This document shows, in pieces, positions 27,291 through 38,064 of a stretch of DNA of 64,000 bases. The notes below the pieces were generated by a model, which saw only the letters and a program-made list of their open reading frames with translations, was not told the origin of the DNA and did not search any database. The stretch comes from Marinobacter guineae (GTDB lineage Bacteria > Pseudomonadota > Gammaproteobacteria > Pseudomonadales > Oleiphilaceae): assembly GCF_002744735.1 (NCBI RefSeq), contig NZ_KZ319340.1, positions 529,030-593,029 on the forward strand, given 5' to 3'. How positions within the stretch are numbered: position 1 is the stretch's first letter; each line of letters starts with the position of its first letter. The position numbers were made by a program, and so were the translations under genes.

Positions 27291-28280
27291 GAAGGCATCT
27301 TCCGGGGTCTCGAACCGGCTCTGAAGCTTCCGCAGCGCCGTCTTCTCGATCTGCCGCACCCGCTCCCGGCTAATGCCCAGATCATCGGAAATGACCTGCA
27401 ACGTTTCCGGTTCGGGCAGCCCCAGACCATAGCGGCGGGACAAGATATCCTTTTCCCGGTCAGTCAGCTCACCGAGCATCGATGTGACGGTTCGACGGCG
27501 ATCCCGGTCCGACATCGGATGATCCGGTTCCATCTGGCCAGCCGCGCCAAGGCTGTCGCCCAGCGTCACAGAGCCGTCTTCCAGCAGGGGAACATCGGTA
27601 GACAATTCCCTCGCTGCCAGCGCCCGCAACTCACCAATCCGTGACGGACTGGCTTCCATCTCACGGGCCAGCTCGGACTGGGACGGAGTGCGGCCAAGAC
27701 TCTGATGCATCCGCAGGGACATTTTGTGCAGCAGACGGATCTCATCCACTACGTTTTCAGGTGTATGCACCAGTCGTGTGCCGCGCTGCAGACAGCGCTT
27801 CACTTCCTCACTGATCCACCAGTAGGCGTAGGTGGAGAACCGGAAGCCCCTGGTGGGGTCAAATCGCTCCACGGCCTTGATCAGGCCCACATTGGCATCC
27901 TGGATCAGATCCGACATGGGGATGCCGTGGTGACCGTATCGGCGGGCAATGTGCACCGCCAGACGGAGATTACTCTGGATCAGTTTGCGACGACACGCCG
28001 TTGCCAGGTGGAAAGCACGTCGACATCTGGGCGAGAAGCCACAGGCATCACCCAGGCTACCGACCGTTTCCCGAAAGGTTTGCGGAGTCTCCTCCGGCAA
28101 GGCCAGTTCGGTACTGATAATCCGGTAACACAGCGTCAGTTTGCGGGAGAGGCGGCGTTCCGCCCCGTCAGTCAGCAGTTCATACCGGGACGCATCCCTG
28201 AAGTACAGCCCGACCAGGGAATCCCTTTCACCATCGTTGGGCGTTGTCGGAGACGGTCCCAGCCTGTCGGTTCTTTGCAT
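27282..28280 (-). CDS. Group 2 (RpoS-like) sigma-70 family factor
   Basis: A 332-residue sigma factor with region 1.2 ('VGLYFRDASRYELLTDGAERRL'), region 2 ('DLIQDANVGLIKAVERFDPTRGFRFSTYAYWWI'-type core), region 3 and region 4 ('GISRERVRQIEKTALRKLQ'). It lacks the long region 1.1 and non-conserved domain of RpoD. The usual rpoS neighbours (nlpD, pcm, surE) are absent, so this may be an additional RpoS-like factor. It lies downstream of the ectoine-type genes on the same strand, with a hairpin between. The ATG at 28280 has only a weak ribosome-binding site. Confidence 0.82.
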   Translation of the reverse strand: MQRTDRLGPSPTTPNDGERDSLVGLYFRDASRYELLTDGAERRLSRKLTLCYRIISTELALPEETPQTFRETVGSLGDACGFSPRCRRAFHLATACRRKLIQSNLRLAVHIARRYGHHGIPMSDLIQDANVGLIKAVERFDPTRGFRFSTYAYWWISEEVKRCLQRGTRLVHTPENVVDEIRLLHKMSLRMHQSLGRTPSQSELAREMEASPSRIGELRALAARELSTDVPLLEDGSVTLGDSLGAAGQMEPDHPMSDRDRRRTVTSMLGELTDREKDILSRRYGLGLPEPETLQVISDDLGISRERVRQIEKTALRKLQSRFETPEDAFGA

Positions 28281-28354
28281 GGCTAAGGTACCTGTCGGAA
28301 TTTACAGAGAATACGACATCAGACAACTGATGGATTTACGGGAGGAGGATAGGT

Positions 28355-28396
28355 AAATACCAACAGGCGAAGCGACCGGTTCACCTGTGGGTATTT
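28355..28396 (-). terminator. Stem-loop after the ectoine aspartokinase gene
   Basis: AAATACCAACAGG (28355-28367) pairs with CCTGTGGGTATTT (28384-28396) with one mismatch around a 16-base loop. It lies 30 bases beyond the aspartokinase stop. On the minus strand the loop contains TCGCTTCGC, reminiscent of the class A palindrome core, though the arms differ. Confidence 0.55.
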
Positions 28397-28425
28397 ATGG
28401 GCATTACCGCCGAGGCTATTGCAGC

Positions 28426-29868
28426 TCAGGCTGCAACAATGGCGTACTCATGTTTGTGGGGCTCGATAAGAACACCATGGAGGGCCACGATAGCCTTCTC
28501 GTAATCATCCTCATCAACCACAAACTGGATATCCACCTGGCGCATACACTGATGCATTGCCAGCACACTGATCTCCGCGTCGGCCAGTGCCTTGACGGAA
28601 CGGGCAAGAATACCCGGCACCTTCAAATCGCTACCGATGGCAGACACCATAGCTACCTTGCGGGTATTGATTTCGGCATTGGGAAACTCGTCCTTCAAGG
28701 CCTTTACCACCCGCTTGACGTGCTTCAGGGTGCTGCCAACATAGTGGGTGATAGTGTTGGCGTTGGTGTCCTTGGACATGAAACGCACCTTGAAGCGGCC
28801 CAGTACGTCCAGAATACGGCGATCCGAACCCGGCTCGCCCTGCATGTCCTGATCGAACACTTCAACAGCGAACACGCCCTTGGCGCCGGCGATGATCTCC
28901 ACCTGCGGTTTCTCACTGACATAGTCGCCAGTGATCAGGGTACCTGTGTGGTCCGGCTCAAAGGTGTTCATCACCCGCAGCGGGATCTCGCTCTGGCGCA
29001 GGCCCTTGCCGGCACGGGGGTGAATAGCTTCCATACCCAGGTTGGCCAGCTGGTCGGCCACGTCGTAGTTGGTGCGACCCAACGGTACTACCTTGTCCGC
29101 GCCAACGATGTTGGGATCAGCGGAGCTCAGGTGATATTCCTTGTGGATAACCGCTTCGCGCGCCTCGGTGATCACAGCCACCCGGCTGAAGGTCATCTCA
29201 CTGTAGCCCCGGTCGAAGGTGCGCATCAGACCTTCCTTGCACTGAGCGTAACCGGTAACAATCGGTAGCTCGCGGGTCAGGTCCACCGCGTCGAAGGCCT
29301 GTTTGAGCTTTTCGTCCAGCGGCAGCAACTCGTTGTCACGCCAACCGGTCAGATCCACGAAGCGGGCATTAATGCCTTCCTGCTGGAGCTTCAGGGCGGT
29401 GTTGAAAGCGCTGTGCGCCTCACCGATGCCGGCCAGCATCTCGCGTACCGTCAGCAGGTGCTCCTCCAGCTGGAACTGGCCATACGAGCACAGGCGCTGC
29501 AGGTCGATCAGGCAACCCCGTACACCTTCAACACGGTCGGTGATAAACTGGTCCGCCTGCTGCTTAAGCATCTGATCTTCGAAAAGCTCGCCGTTGATGT
29601 CGGTCAAGAACTTCACCAGTTTGGTAAGATCGTCCCCCCAGGCCCAGTCCGACTCGGCATCGGCAAACAGGGCATAAACGCCCGGCTCACCAGTCTTTTT
29701 GTGTTCCAGCAGTTCGTTGGTCACACCGCCATAGGCCGACACCACGAAAATGCGCTGGTACAGGTCGTCTTTGCTGCGATTACCGAAAATGATGTTATCG
29801 CGTACGACCTCGTAGTTACTCATCGACGTACCGCCGATTTTTTCAACGGTATGTAGTTGGCTTGTCAT
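28426..29868 (-). CDS. ask_ect: Ectoine-specific aspartate kinase
   Basis: A 480-residue aspartokinase making beta-aspartyl phosphate. 'HTVEKIGGTSMS' is the N-terminal ATP-binding motif characteristic of ectoine-cluster kinases, with 'MTFSRVAVITEAREAVI' further on and two ACT-like regulatory modules at the C-terminus ('KVAMVSAIGSDLKVPGILARSVKALADAEISVLAMHQ' pattern). Ask_Ect enzymes are less sensitive to feedback and feed ectoine synthesis. The ATG at 29868 has GAAGG 7 bases upstream. It follows ectB directly; ectC, usually between them, is missing. Confidence 0.9.
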   Translation of the reverse strand: MTSQLHTVEKIGGTSMSNYEVVRDNIIFGNRSKDDLYQRIFVVSAYGGVTNELLEHKKTGEPGVYALFADAESDWAWGDDLTKLVKFLTDINGELFEDQMLKQQADQFITDRVEGVRGCLIDLQRLCSYGQFQLEEHLLTVREMLAGIGEAHSAFNTALKLQQEGINARFVDLTGWRDNELLPLDEKLKQAFDAVDLTRELPIVTGYAQCKEGLMRTFDRGYSEMTFSRVAVITEAREAVIHKEYHLSSADPNIVGADKVVPLGRTNYDVADQLANLGMEAIHPRAGKGLRQSEIPLRVMNTFEPDHTGTLITGDYVSEKPQVEIIAGAKGVFAVEVFDQDMQGEPGSDRRILDVLGRFKVRFMSKDTNANTITHYVGSTLKHVKRVVKALKDEFPNAEINTRKVAMVSAIGSDLKVPGILARSVKALADAEISVLAMHQCMRQVDIQFVVDEDDYEKAIVALHGVLIEPHKHEYAIVAA

Positions 29869-29918
29869 AGGTTTGCCTTCGCTATCCTGCAGCATGAATG
29901 TCCGGAGATGCGGGCGTC

Positions 29919-31367
<1,449 letters not shown>

Positions 31368-31393
31368 TCAGGTCCGATCCTGGACCGGGGCTC

Positions 31394-31909
31394 TCAGACT
31401 GGCTTCGTGAAGGGCCCGATGCGCAGCAGAAACTCGGAATCATGCTGCCCGCCGAAGTGGGTCTCTTTCTCGAAGTGCTCGTGATAGGTGAGCTCGGCTC
31501 CCATATCACGGGCGAATGAACGGAACAGCGCCCATGAGGCCTCGTTGTCCTCGGTGATGGTCGTCTCCATGTGGGTGACGTTCTTGCACGCATCACGACC
31601 AACGATTTCTTTCAGCATCCGCTTGGCGAGGCCCTGCCCACGACCTTTCTCGTGAACCGCCACCTGCCAGACAAACACGGTATCGGGCTGTTGGGGAGGG
31701 ATGTATCCGGAGATAAAGCCGACCAGATCGCCTTCCTTCTCCGCTGCCACGCCGGTTTCGGCAAAGTGGCTGCACTGCAACAGGTTGCAGTAAATCGAGT
31801 TGGGGTCCAGCGGCGGGCACTCTGCCACCAGCTGGTGGAGCCTGAAGCCATCATCTTTCACCGGTGTGCGAAGCGTGATGGCGGTGGTATTCGATCCTTC
31901 TGATGTCAT
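31394..31909 (-). CDS. ectA: L-2,4-diaminobutyric acid acetyltransferase
   Basis: A 171-residue GNAT enzyme acetylating diaminobutyrate at the gamma amino group. 'LVAECPPLDPNSIYCNLLQCSHFAETG' and 'VWQVAVHEKGRGQGLAKRML' (acetyl-CoA P-loop) are diagnostic of EctA. The ATG at 31909 has no strong Shine-Dalgarno sequence. A good sigma-70 promoter lies 36 bases upstream. With ectB and the kinase it forms an ectoine-type locus that lacks ectC. Confidence 0.95.
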   Translation of the reverse strand: MTSEGSNTTAITLRTPVKDDGFRLHQLVAECPPLDPNSIYCNLLQCSHFAETGVAAEKEGDLVGFISGYIPPQQPDTVFVWQVAVHEKGRGQGLAKRMLKEIVGRDACKNVTHMETTITEDNEASWALFRSFARDMGAELTYHEHFEKETHFGGQHDSEFLLRIGPFTKPV

Positions 31910-31944
31910 AGCGTGATCAGTTCGTGTCAAAAAGTTAGTGTTGA

Positions 31945-31972
31945 ATTATATAGACCACAAAATATATTTCAA
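31945..31972 (-). promoter_or_regulatory. Sigma-70 type promoter of ectA
   Basis: On the minus strand TTGAAA (31972-31967), a 16-base spacer and a perfect TATAAT (31950-31945) precede ectA. The region is AT-rich compared with its surroundings, as in osmotically induced ect promoters. Confidence 0.7.
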
Positions 31973-32058
31973 GTCAGCCCCTATGTCCGCCTGATGTGGC
32001 ACCCCAGCTCACTCTTTCAGAATAGACCGGATTGCACCATTCGCCAGTGACAAAATAA

Positions 32059-33009
32059 TTAAACAATGGAAGGAAAAACGATATCTGCATAATTGAGAGA
32101 CGCACCCTTGAGAATCCGATCCCGGTAGGACACCGCAGCGGCCGAACCGGCCGGCCAGAGCCGATCAAACTCCGGTAGCCACGCCTTCAGGGAATAGGAC
32201 ACCGGCAGCAGGGAAACATGCAGACCATGGCGCTCAATGCCTGCAACCGGCTTGGCGACGGGACTGGAAAGACCGATCCGGGTGATCAGCCCGCGGGGAT
32301 CGGACAACAGGTTGCCCATACCCGCAGATCCGTTGTTAACCACCACGCGACTGTGTTCGTTTACCAGGCCCGACCAGAGCACTGGCAGACAGGTGTGGGT
32401 CGAGGCAATCACATCGGCCCCGGAAGCCAGGAACCATTCCGACAGCTTGTGATCGTTGCCCGCAATAAACGATTCGTGGGCCAGTCCCCAGCCGGCCAGA
32501 GACTCCGGATCACCGTGCACCACCAAAATCTTTAGGCCTCCAAACAACAGGCATCGGTACCTTGGCTGAAGGGACAACCGCTTCTGAATGTCCGGGTGCT
32601 CGCTGGCAATGGCCTGCAGCCGCTCCATGATGAGATTCGACCGCACTACCACACCCTGATCCACGAAATCCGGATAGGCGCAGCCACAACCTGCACCGGC
32701 ACTGGGATTGGCCAGCTCGTAGTCCACATTGCCCAAACTGACGGTATGGTCCAGAACCCGGTTGTTGATGCTCCGGAACAGACTGTCGCTGGCGTTGAAC
32801 CAGTTGAAGTCGCCATTAAACACCAACTTTACCCGATGCCCCTGGCGCTCCTCCGCCAGCGCCATCTGCTCGATTTCATCCAGCGCCCAGGGATTACCAT
32901 AGAGTCCGCCGATGATATACAGCACATCCTCGGAGACTTGCCGGGGCTCCTGGCAAAGCGATGCAGCAGAGTACCGATACGCCAGCGGACAGCTGCGACC
33001 TTCAGTCAT
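32059..33009 (-). CDS. Calcineurin-like metallophosphoesterase
   Basis: A 316-residue cytoplasmic protein with dispersed metallophosphoesterase motifs: 'LVFNGDFNWFN' (GD), 'LGNVDYEL' (GNxD in place of GNHD), 'ILVVHGDPES' (HGD) and 'VIASTHTCLP' (xTH). The substrate is unknown. The ATG at 33009 has GAGG 6 bases upstream. It begins 8 bp after the symporter stop, so the two genes form an operon. Confidence 0.75.
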   Translation of the reverse strand: MTEGRSCPLAYRYSAASLCQEPRQVSEDVLYIIGGLYGNPWALDEIEQMALAEERQGHRVKLVFNGDFNWFNASDSLFRSINNRVLDHTVSLGNVDYELANPSAGAGCGCAYPDFVDQGVVVRSNLIMERLQAIASEHPDIQKRLSLQPRYRCLLFGGLKILVVHGDPESLAGWGLAHESFIAGNDHKLSEWFLASGADVIASTHTCLPVLWSGLVNEHSRVVVNNGSAGMGNLLSDPRGLITRIGLSSPVAKPVAGIERHGLHVSLLPVSYSLKAWLPEFDRLWPAGSAAAVSYRDRILKGASLNYADIVFPSIV

Positions 33010-33017
33010 AACCAACC

Positions 33018-34421
33018 TCAGGCCTCCCCCGCCGCCAGCGAACGCCCCGCCAGGCGCCGAAGCACCAGCGGGACAAAGAATCCCGCCGTACAGATCAGAA
33101 AGCCCCAGGCGTTCACGCCCAGCAGCATGGCGTACTTGCCTTCACCAATGGCCCAGCTTGATGGAATCAGGCCCACAGCCAACAGCACACCCAGGCTCAG
33201 GCCGGTCCAGAAACTCAGATGAAAACTCCAGGGTGACCATTTTGTGAAGCCGTAAAACAGGAACACCGGCGCCAGGCCCATGACCATGGTGCCGGAAATG
33301 GTGGTCGCCTTGAGGATATCGGTGCCCGCGAACATCGGCAGGTTGCCCGCGAAGGCAAAGATGATCATCACCATTGCTCCCACACGAATGCTGGGCAAGC
33401 GCTCCTGGGCCCGCCGCGCTAGCCGCGGCAGATCCACAGCCAGAGATTTCGCCAGCGAGGTAAAGGTGGAATCCAGCGTCGAGCCAGCCGAAGTCATCAT
33501 CACCACACTCATAAAGAACAAAGCCGCCAGGCCCAACGACTGCCCAACCGCCGCAGGCGCATTGCCCATGGCCTCAATGCCATTGAGCCGCGCATGAACA
33601 CCCACCAGACTGAAGATAAACACCGCCACAAAGCCCAGGAGCCCGGCCACCACAAAGCTCTTGAGCATGGTCTTTTCCTTGTTCACAAAGCCCCGGTCGG
33701 TCAGCACCGGATCATGAAATGGATAACTGAACATCTGCAGCAAGGCCACCAGCAGCAGATCAAAGCCAGCATCGAGTCTGAATTCGCCATTGCTCAGCAG
33801 AGCACTGGCATCGTTGGCCGGAATAATCAGGAACAACACTGCCCCGACGAAGAACACAAACACGAATGCCTGGATCACATCGGTAAAAATCGACGACCGC
33901 AGCCCGCCTTTCAGGCTGTAAGCCAGGGTAAACACGGTAAACAGCATAGCAGCGGCGTAGTACTCCCACTCACCGGGCAGTCCGAAATAACCACCGACCA
34001 CCGCGGTGTTACTCCAGACCTCATTATAAAGCCGGATCAGAATCGCCGCCGCAAATGCCAGACTCGCCAGCCGACCGAACCGTGACGTCAGAAAATCCTG
34101 CAAACTCCGGGCCCCGGTCTGGGTCCGGATAAGGTAGATCACATACCCCGCCACCGGAATCGACAGCCAATAACTGGCATAGGCCAGACCGCCCACCACA
34201 CCATAAGCCGCACCAAGGTTCGCCGCATTGGTCACCGACTTGGCAAAGATCCAACTGATAAAAATACTGGCCGTCAGCGACCACTGACCAACCGGGTTGC
34301 CGTTATCGTCCGCGCCCTTATAAAACGAATTCGCGTTCCTGCTCTTGGGCGACAAAACATACATCACCACGCCGTACACCAGCAGAAATCCCCAGAACAG
34401 GGAGGCCTCTGTAAAATTCAT
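33018..34421 (-). CDS. Sodium:solute symporter family protein
   Basis: A 467-residue inner-membrane protein with about 13 hydrophobic helices, of the SSS type ('KSRNANSFYKGADDNGNPVGQWSLTAS', 'GGLRSSIFTDVIQAFVF', 'MMTSAGSTLDSTFTSLAKSLAVDL'). The conserved SAGSxLDS motif near residue 300 is the sodium-site region. The substrate is not evident. Co-transcribed with the phosphoesterase gene downstream. Its upstream 420 bp hold two long palindromes. Confidence 0.82.
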   Translation of the reverse strand: MNFTEASLFWGFLLVYGVVMYVLSPKSRNANSFYKGADDNGNPVGQWSLTASIFISWIFAKSVTNAANLGAAYGVVGGLAYASYWLSIPVAGYVIYLIRTQTGARSLQDFLTSRFGRLASLAFAAAILIRLYNEVWSNTAVVGGYFGLPGEWEYYAAAMLFTVFTLAYSLKGGLRSSIFTDVIQAFVFVFFVGAVLFLIIPANDASALLSNGEFRLDAGFDLLLVALLQMFSYPFHDPVLTDRGFVNKEKTMLKSFVVAGLLGFVAVFIFSLVGVHARLNGIEAMGNAPAAVGQSLGLAALFFMSVVMMTSAGSTLDSTFTSLAKSLAVDLPRLARRAQERLPSIRVGAMVMIIFAFAGNLPMFAGTDILKATTISGTMVMGLAPVFLFYGFTKWSPWSFHLSFWTGLSLGVLLAVGLIPSSWAIGEGKYAMLLGVNAWGFLICTAGFFVPLVLRRLAGRSLAAGEA

Positions 34422-34485
34422 TGTCTTGTTCCGTTGTGTGGTCCGGGACTTCTCCCGGGATTCTTATTTAGGGGGTATCGGCGCT

Positions 34486-34582
34486 GGCAGTCAGGGGGTC
34501 AAAAAAACGCCCGGGAACCCATCCATGGGGGGCTTGGTCGCGCCGTCCATGGCGCTCCACATTTTTTGACCCCCTGCCTGCC
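34486..34582. repeat. Class B palindromic element (copy 2)
   Basis: Arms GGCAG-T-CAGGGGGTCAAAAAA (34486-34506) and their complement (34562-34582) pair over 20 of 21 positions. The centre carries two tetraloop hairpins, CCCA-TCCA-TGGG (34518-34529) and GCCG-TCCA-TGGC (34542-34553), equivalent to those at 15230-15264 but with changed, still paired, stems. It lies in the 422-bp gap (34422-34843) between two minus-strand genes; on either strand T- or A-runs lie inside the stem next to the centre. Confidence 0.78.
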
Positions 34583-34706
34583 ATCCCCTTGTTCAACTTC
34601 AGTTCTGGTTTCCCCGGCGGAGCCGCAAGCTGCCAGAGAAAAAACCTTTAGGCTTTCCTTTTTCTGTTCATCTTTACTCAGCGAATAGCAGCGCGTTATC
34701 CGCGGT

Positions 34707-34796
34707 CTGGGAGGTGGGGGTAAATTCTCCGCCGGAAAAAAATGTCTGAGCGAAGCGAGTTGTTTTTTCCAAGGGGAATTTGCCCCCACCTCCCAG
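34707..34796. repeat. Class A palindromic element (copy 2)
   Basis: 24-bp arms at 34707-34730 and 34773-34796 (CTGGGAGGTGGGGG... and complement) pair with two wobbles. The core 34731-34772 contains, on the minus strand, CTCGCTTCGCTCAGACA flanked by A- and T-runs, identical to the core of the element at 8460-8555, but the arms have no sequence similarity to that copy. It lies 47 bp beyond the radical SAM stop and may end that transcript. Confidence 0.78.
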
Positions 34797-34843
34797 GCCG
34801 CCAACTCCCAGCTATCAGTCCTGCAAATGAACTAACGCATTAA

Positions 34844-35815
34844 TCAGCCGGGCGCCGAACAACTAGCCCCAAACCGGTAACAGGAAAAACACCGGTGATG
34901 CCGCAACATAATCCGCTCATCCATACTCTCGGCCAACGACCCCCCAAGATCATACTGCGGATCATCATCCACCAGCGTGCAGGCATACACCCGAACCTGG
35001 TCGCCTTTCTTCACCAGCATCCGCGTATAGGTGCACATGAAGTGAGACCGCGCCTCCTTCGTCGGATACTTCTCCATACAGGTTTCAGTAATCTCCGGGC
35101 TGCCGTCCTCAGACCCCGGTGTGCCCAAATCCGGGAACGCCGTAAACGCCAGGTTCTCGGGAATACTCCAGTCACGAAAAATCGCTCGGAATGCTTTTTC
35201 CACGTTGGCCGGGATTTCCTCCGGATCCGTCTGGCGGGCAATGGATACCTTGAAGCCCTGCTCGATCAGCCAGTGAATGCCTTCCAGGGCCTGGTCAAAG
35301 CTGCCGTCCCCGCGGTCCTTGTCATGGCGGGCACGGTCGGGGAAATCCAGGCTGACCCGGAAATGGATCGGATAGGGATTGTCCAGCAACGGAAGCACCT
35401 GGTGCCGGCGCTTCAGCAGCGGCTCGGTGGCATTGGTGAGCACGAAGCAGGGCCGGTGCTGGCTGGCGTAGTCCAGGATGTTGACGAAATCCCGGATCAC
35501 AAAGGGCTCGCCGCCGGTGAAGGAAAATTGTTCAACGCCCATGTCCATGGCTTCGTGGATAAAGGGTTTCACATCGCTGAGCTTCATACCCGGAATCCGC
35601 CCGTCACCGGGGTGGGAGCCTTCCAGGCAGAAGGGGCAGGCCAGGTTGCAGGCGGTGCCGGTGTGAATCCACAGTTCCTTCAGCTTGTCCGCATCAATAA
35701 AGCCCCGGGGATTACCGTTGCGCGTGTGGGTCCAGCTGTCGAACGCCCTGGGTTCAAGGACTTCCACAGCCGGGATGCGCTTTCTGCGAGCCGTCGGGCT
35801 TTCAGTCAGGGACAT
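34844..35815 (-). CDS. Radical SAM protein
   Basis: A 323-residue radical SAM enzyme. The [4Fe-4S]-SAM motif CxxxCxxC is in 'GTACNLACPFCLEGSHPGDG' (about residues 54-61); 'FSFTGGEPFVI' is the SAM-contact GGE motif. A Cys-rich C-terminus ('RHHRCFSCYRFGASCS') could bind another cluster. Substrate not recognised. It starts 14 bases before the end of the TVP38-flavoprotein gene, so the two are translationally coupled and may share a pathway. Confidence 0.8.
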   Translation of the reverse strand: MSLTESPTARRKRIPAVEVLEPRAFDSWTHTRNGNPRGFIDADKLKELWIHTGTACNLACPFCLEGSHPGDGRIPGMKLSDVKPFIHEAMDMGVEQFSFTGGEPFVIRDFVNILDYASQHRPCFVLTNATEPLLKRRHQVLPLLDNPYPIHFRVSLDFPDRARHDKDRGDGSFDQALEGIHWLIEQGFKVSIARQTDPEEIPANVEKAFRAIFRDWSIPENLAFTAFPDLGTPGSEDGSPEITETCMEKYPTKEARSHFMCTYTRMLVKKGDQVRVYACTLVDDDPQYDLGGSLAESMDERIMLRHHRCFSCYRFGASCSAPG

Positions 35816-37997
35816 AGAGACTCCTCGGTGTTTTCGTGTCTTTGCCGCGGCGCCAGCCGTGCAGCTTTTCCAGCAATTTCAGGATGCCTGCGGGAGCATG
35901 GGCGCGCTTCCATTCGCCGGCGGCGAATTTGGCGGACTCGTTCCAGGTCGGGTACGGATGAATAGTACCCAGAATCTTGTTAAGGCCAAGGCCATGCTTC
36001 ATTGCCAGAGTGAACTCTGCGAGGATTTCACCCCCGTGAGAGCCAACCACAACCGCCCCCAGAATCTTGTCCTTGCCCGGCGGCGTGAGCACCTTGATAA
36101 AACCATGATCCTCACTCTCTGCGATGGCCCGGTCCAGGTCATCCAGACCGTATCGGGTGACCTCGTATGCGATCCCTTTCTCTTTGGCTTCGGCTTCACT
36201 AAGCCCGACCCGCGCCACTTCCGGTGAAGTAAAGGTCACCCAGGGCATCACCCGGTAATCCACCTTGAAGCGTTTGAACTGACCAAAAAGCCCATTTACC
36301 GCCGCATACCAAGCCTGATGTGCCGCCGCGTGGGTGAACTGGTACGGACCGGCCACATCGCCGCAGGCAAAAACGTTCGGATAACGCAGGCTCATATCGT
36401 CTTCCACCGGCACGGTTCCGTTCGGCAGGGTATCCACGCCGATCCGGTCCAGATTCAGGCCGGCGGTATTGGCCCGGCGACCGACAGCAACCACCACTTC
36501 GTCGAAAGGAATGCGTACCCGCTCACCCTCATGCTCGCAGTAGGCAATCTTTTCGCCCTCTTCTATACGGAACTCCACCGCAGAATGTTTCAACCGGACA
36601 TCCACACCGTCCGCCTGGAACTGCTTCAGCACCAGCTCGGAGACATCCACATCCTCCTTGGCCAGCAGGCGTTCGCCCATTTCTACCTGAGTCACTTTAC
36701 TGCCCAGGCGGGCGAAGGCGTGGGCCAGCTCCGAACCGATCGGGCCACCGCCCAGCACCAGCAGACGTTCCGGCTGATCCTGCAATTCCCACAGGTTGTC
36801 CGAAGTCAGCGGCTGCATGTCCTTGAGACCGGGAATCGGAGGTACCGCCGGTTTGCCACCGGTGGCCACAATGATGCTGCGGGCGGTAAGGCGTTCGGTG
36901 CGGCCATCATTGTGCCGAACCTCCAGTTCCCAGGGCGACACGAAGCTGGCTTCGCCGGCAATGCAGTCCACACCCAGCTTGCGGTAACGCTCCGGGGAAT
37001 CGTGGGGCTCCACTTTCGCGATGACATCCTTGACCCGGTTCATGATGTTTTTGAACGAGCCTTTAACCGGTACCGATTCCAGCCCGTAACGATTGGCATG
37101 GCGCAGGGTATCCGCCGCCTTGGCGCTGCGGATCAGCGCCTTGGAGGGCACACAGCCAGTATTGAGGCAGTCGCCACCCATTTTGTGCTTCTCGATCAGG
37201 GCCACTTTCGCCTTCACCGCCGCGGCAATGTAGGCAGAGACCAGCCCGGCGGAGCCGCCGCCAATCACCAGCAGGTTGTAATCAAAGTGTTCCGGTTTCT
37301 GCCAGCCGGCATATACCTTGCGGCGGCGGATGAAGCCCACCACAAACTTGGCAATAAGCGGGAACAGACCCAGCAGGGCAAAGGACAGAAGCAGATCGGC
37401 CGAAACAATGTCACCGGTGGACTGGATCTGGCCCAACTGGGTACCAGCGTTCACATAAACAAAGGTGCCGGGCAGCATGGCAATCCAGCTCACCAGGGCA
37501 TAGGTGCGCAACTTCATGGAAGTCAGGCCCATGGCCAGGTTAATCAGGAAAAACGGGAACACCGGCACCAGCCGCAGGGTTGCGAGGTAAAACGCGCCGT
37601 CTTTTTCAATGCCGCGGTCCATTTTCGCCACCGTCTCGGCATAGCGCCTGCGCAGGGTATCGCGCATCAGGAACCGGGCCACGAGGAACGCCAGGGATGC
37701 GCCAATAGTTGAGGCAATGGAGACGGCTGCCAGACCATAAAGATTGCCGAAAAAGGCACCACCGGCCAACGTCATAATGGTGGCGCCCGGCAGAGAAAGC
37801 GCTGTCACCACGATATAAATCGCAGCATAGCCGCCCACCGCCAGAACCAGATTCTGGTCAATCCATTGCCCGATGGACTCTTGATGGGACTGCAGGTTTT
37901 CCAGGGTGAGGAGTTTATGGCCGTCGAAACCGAGGAAAGCTCCCACGATGGCGGCAATAATCAGAATGAGTAAAAGCTTGTTGCGATTCATATCCAT
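35802..37997 (-). CDS. TVP38/DedA-type membrane domain fused to a mercuric-reductase-like flavoprotein
   Basis: About 731 residues. The first 230 form a TVP38/TMEM64 (SNARE-associated Golgi) membrane domain ('GATIMTLAGGAFFGNLYGLAAVSIASTIG' region). The rest is a class I disulfide oxidoreductase: 'LLVIGGGSAGLVSAYIAA' binds FAD, 'GGDCLNTGCVPSKALI' holds the redox Cys pair, 'LVLGGGPIGSELAHAFARLG' binds NAD(P)H, and the dimerisation domain ends with 'ILGTIHPYPTWNESAK'. The mercury-binding C-terminal Cys pair of MerA is absent. A TGTAAC-N17-GTCT box lies 41 bp upstream. Start at 37997; 37991 also possible. Confidence 0.85.
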   Translation of the reverse strand: MDMNRNKLLLILIIAAIVGAFLGFDGHKLLTLENLQSHQESIGQWIDQNLVLAVGGYAAIYIVVTALSLPGATIMTLAGGAFFGNLYGLAAVSIASTIGASLAFLVARFLMRDTLRRRYAETVAKMDRGIEKDGAFYLATLRLVPVFPFFLINLAMGLTSMKLRTYALVSWIAMLPGTFVYVNAGTQLGQIQSTGDIVSADLLLSFALLGLFPLIAKFVVGFIRRRKVYAGWQKPEHFDYNLLVIGGGSAGLVSAYIAAAVKAKVALIEKHKMGGDCLNTGCVPSKALIRSAKAADTLRHANRYGLESVPVKGSFKNIMNRVKDVIAKVEPHDSPERYRKLGVDCIAGEASFVSPWELEVRHNDGRTERLTARSIIVATGGKPAVPPIPGLKDMQPLTSDNLWELQDQPERLLVLGGGPIGSELAHAFARLGSKVTQVEMGERLLAKEDVDVSELVLKQFQADGVDVRLKHSAVEFRIEEGEKIAYCEHEGERVRIPFDEVVVAVGRRANTAGLNLDRIGVDTLPNGTVPVEDDMSLRYPNVFACGDVAGPYQFTHAAAHQAWYAAVNGLFGQFKRFKVDYRVMPWVTFTSPEVARVGLSEAEAKEKGIAYEVTRYGLDDLDRAIAESEDHGFIKVLTPPGKDKILGAVVVGSHGGEILAEFTLAMKHGLGLNKILGTIHPYPTWNESAKFAAGEWKRAHAPAGILKLLEKLHGWRRGKDTKTPRSLYVPD

Positions 37998-38037
37998 GCC
38001 TGTGTGTAGTGTATAAACCAATACGCTGTTATAGCCA

Positions 38038-38064
38038 AGACACGATCACCGGCTGGATGTTACA
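38038..38064 (-). promoter_or_regulatory. ECF-type promoter box, TVP38-flavoprotein gene
   Basis: Minus strand: TGTAAC (38064-38059), 17 bases, GTCT (38041-38038). It is in the divergent region between the flavoprotein gene and the ECF sigma factor gene and points at the former. Confidence 0.62.
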
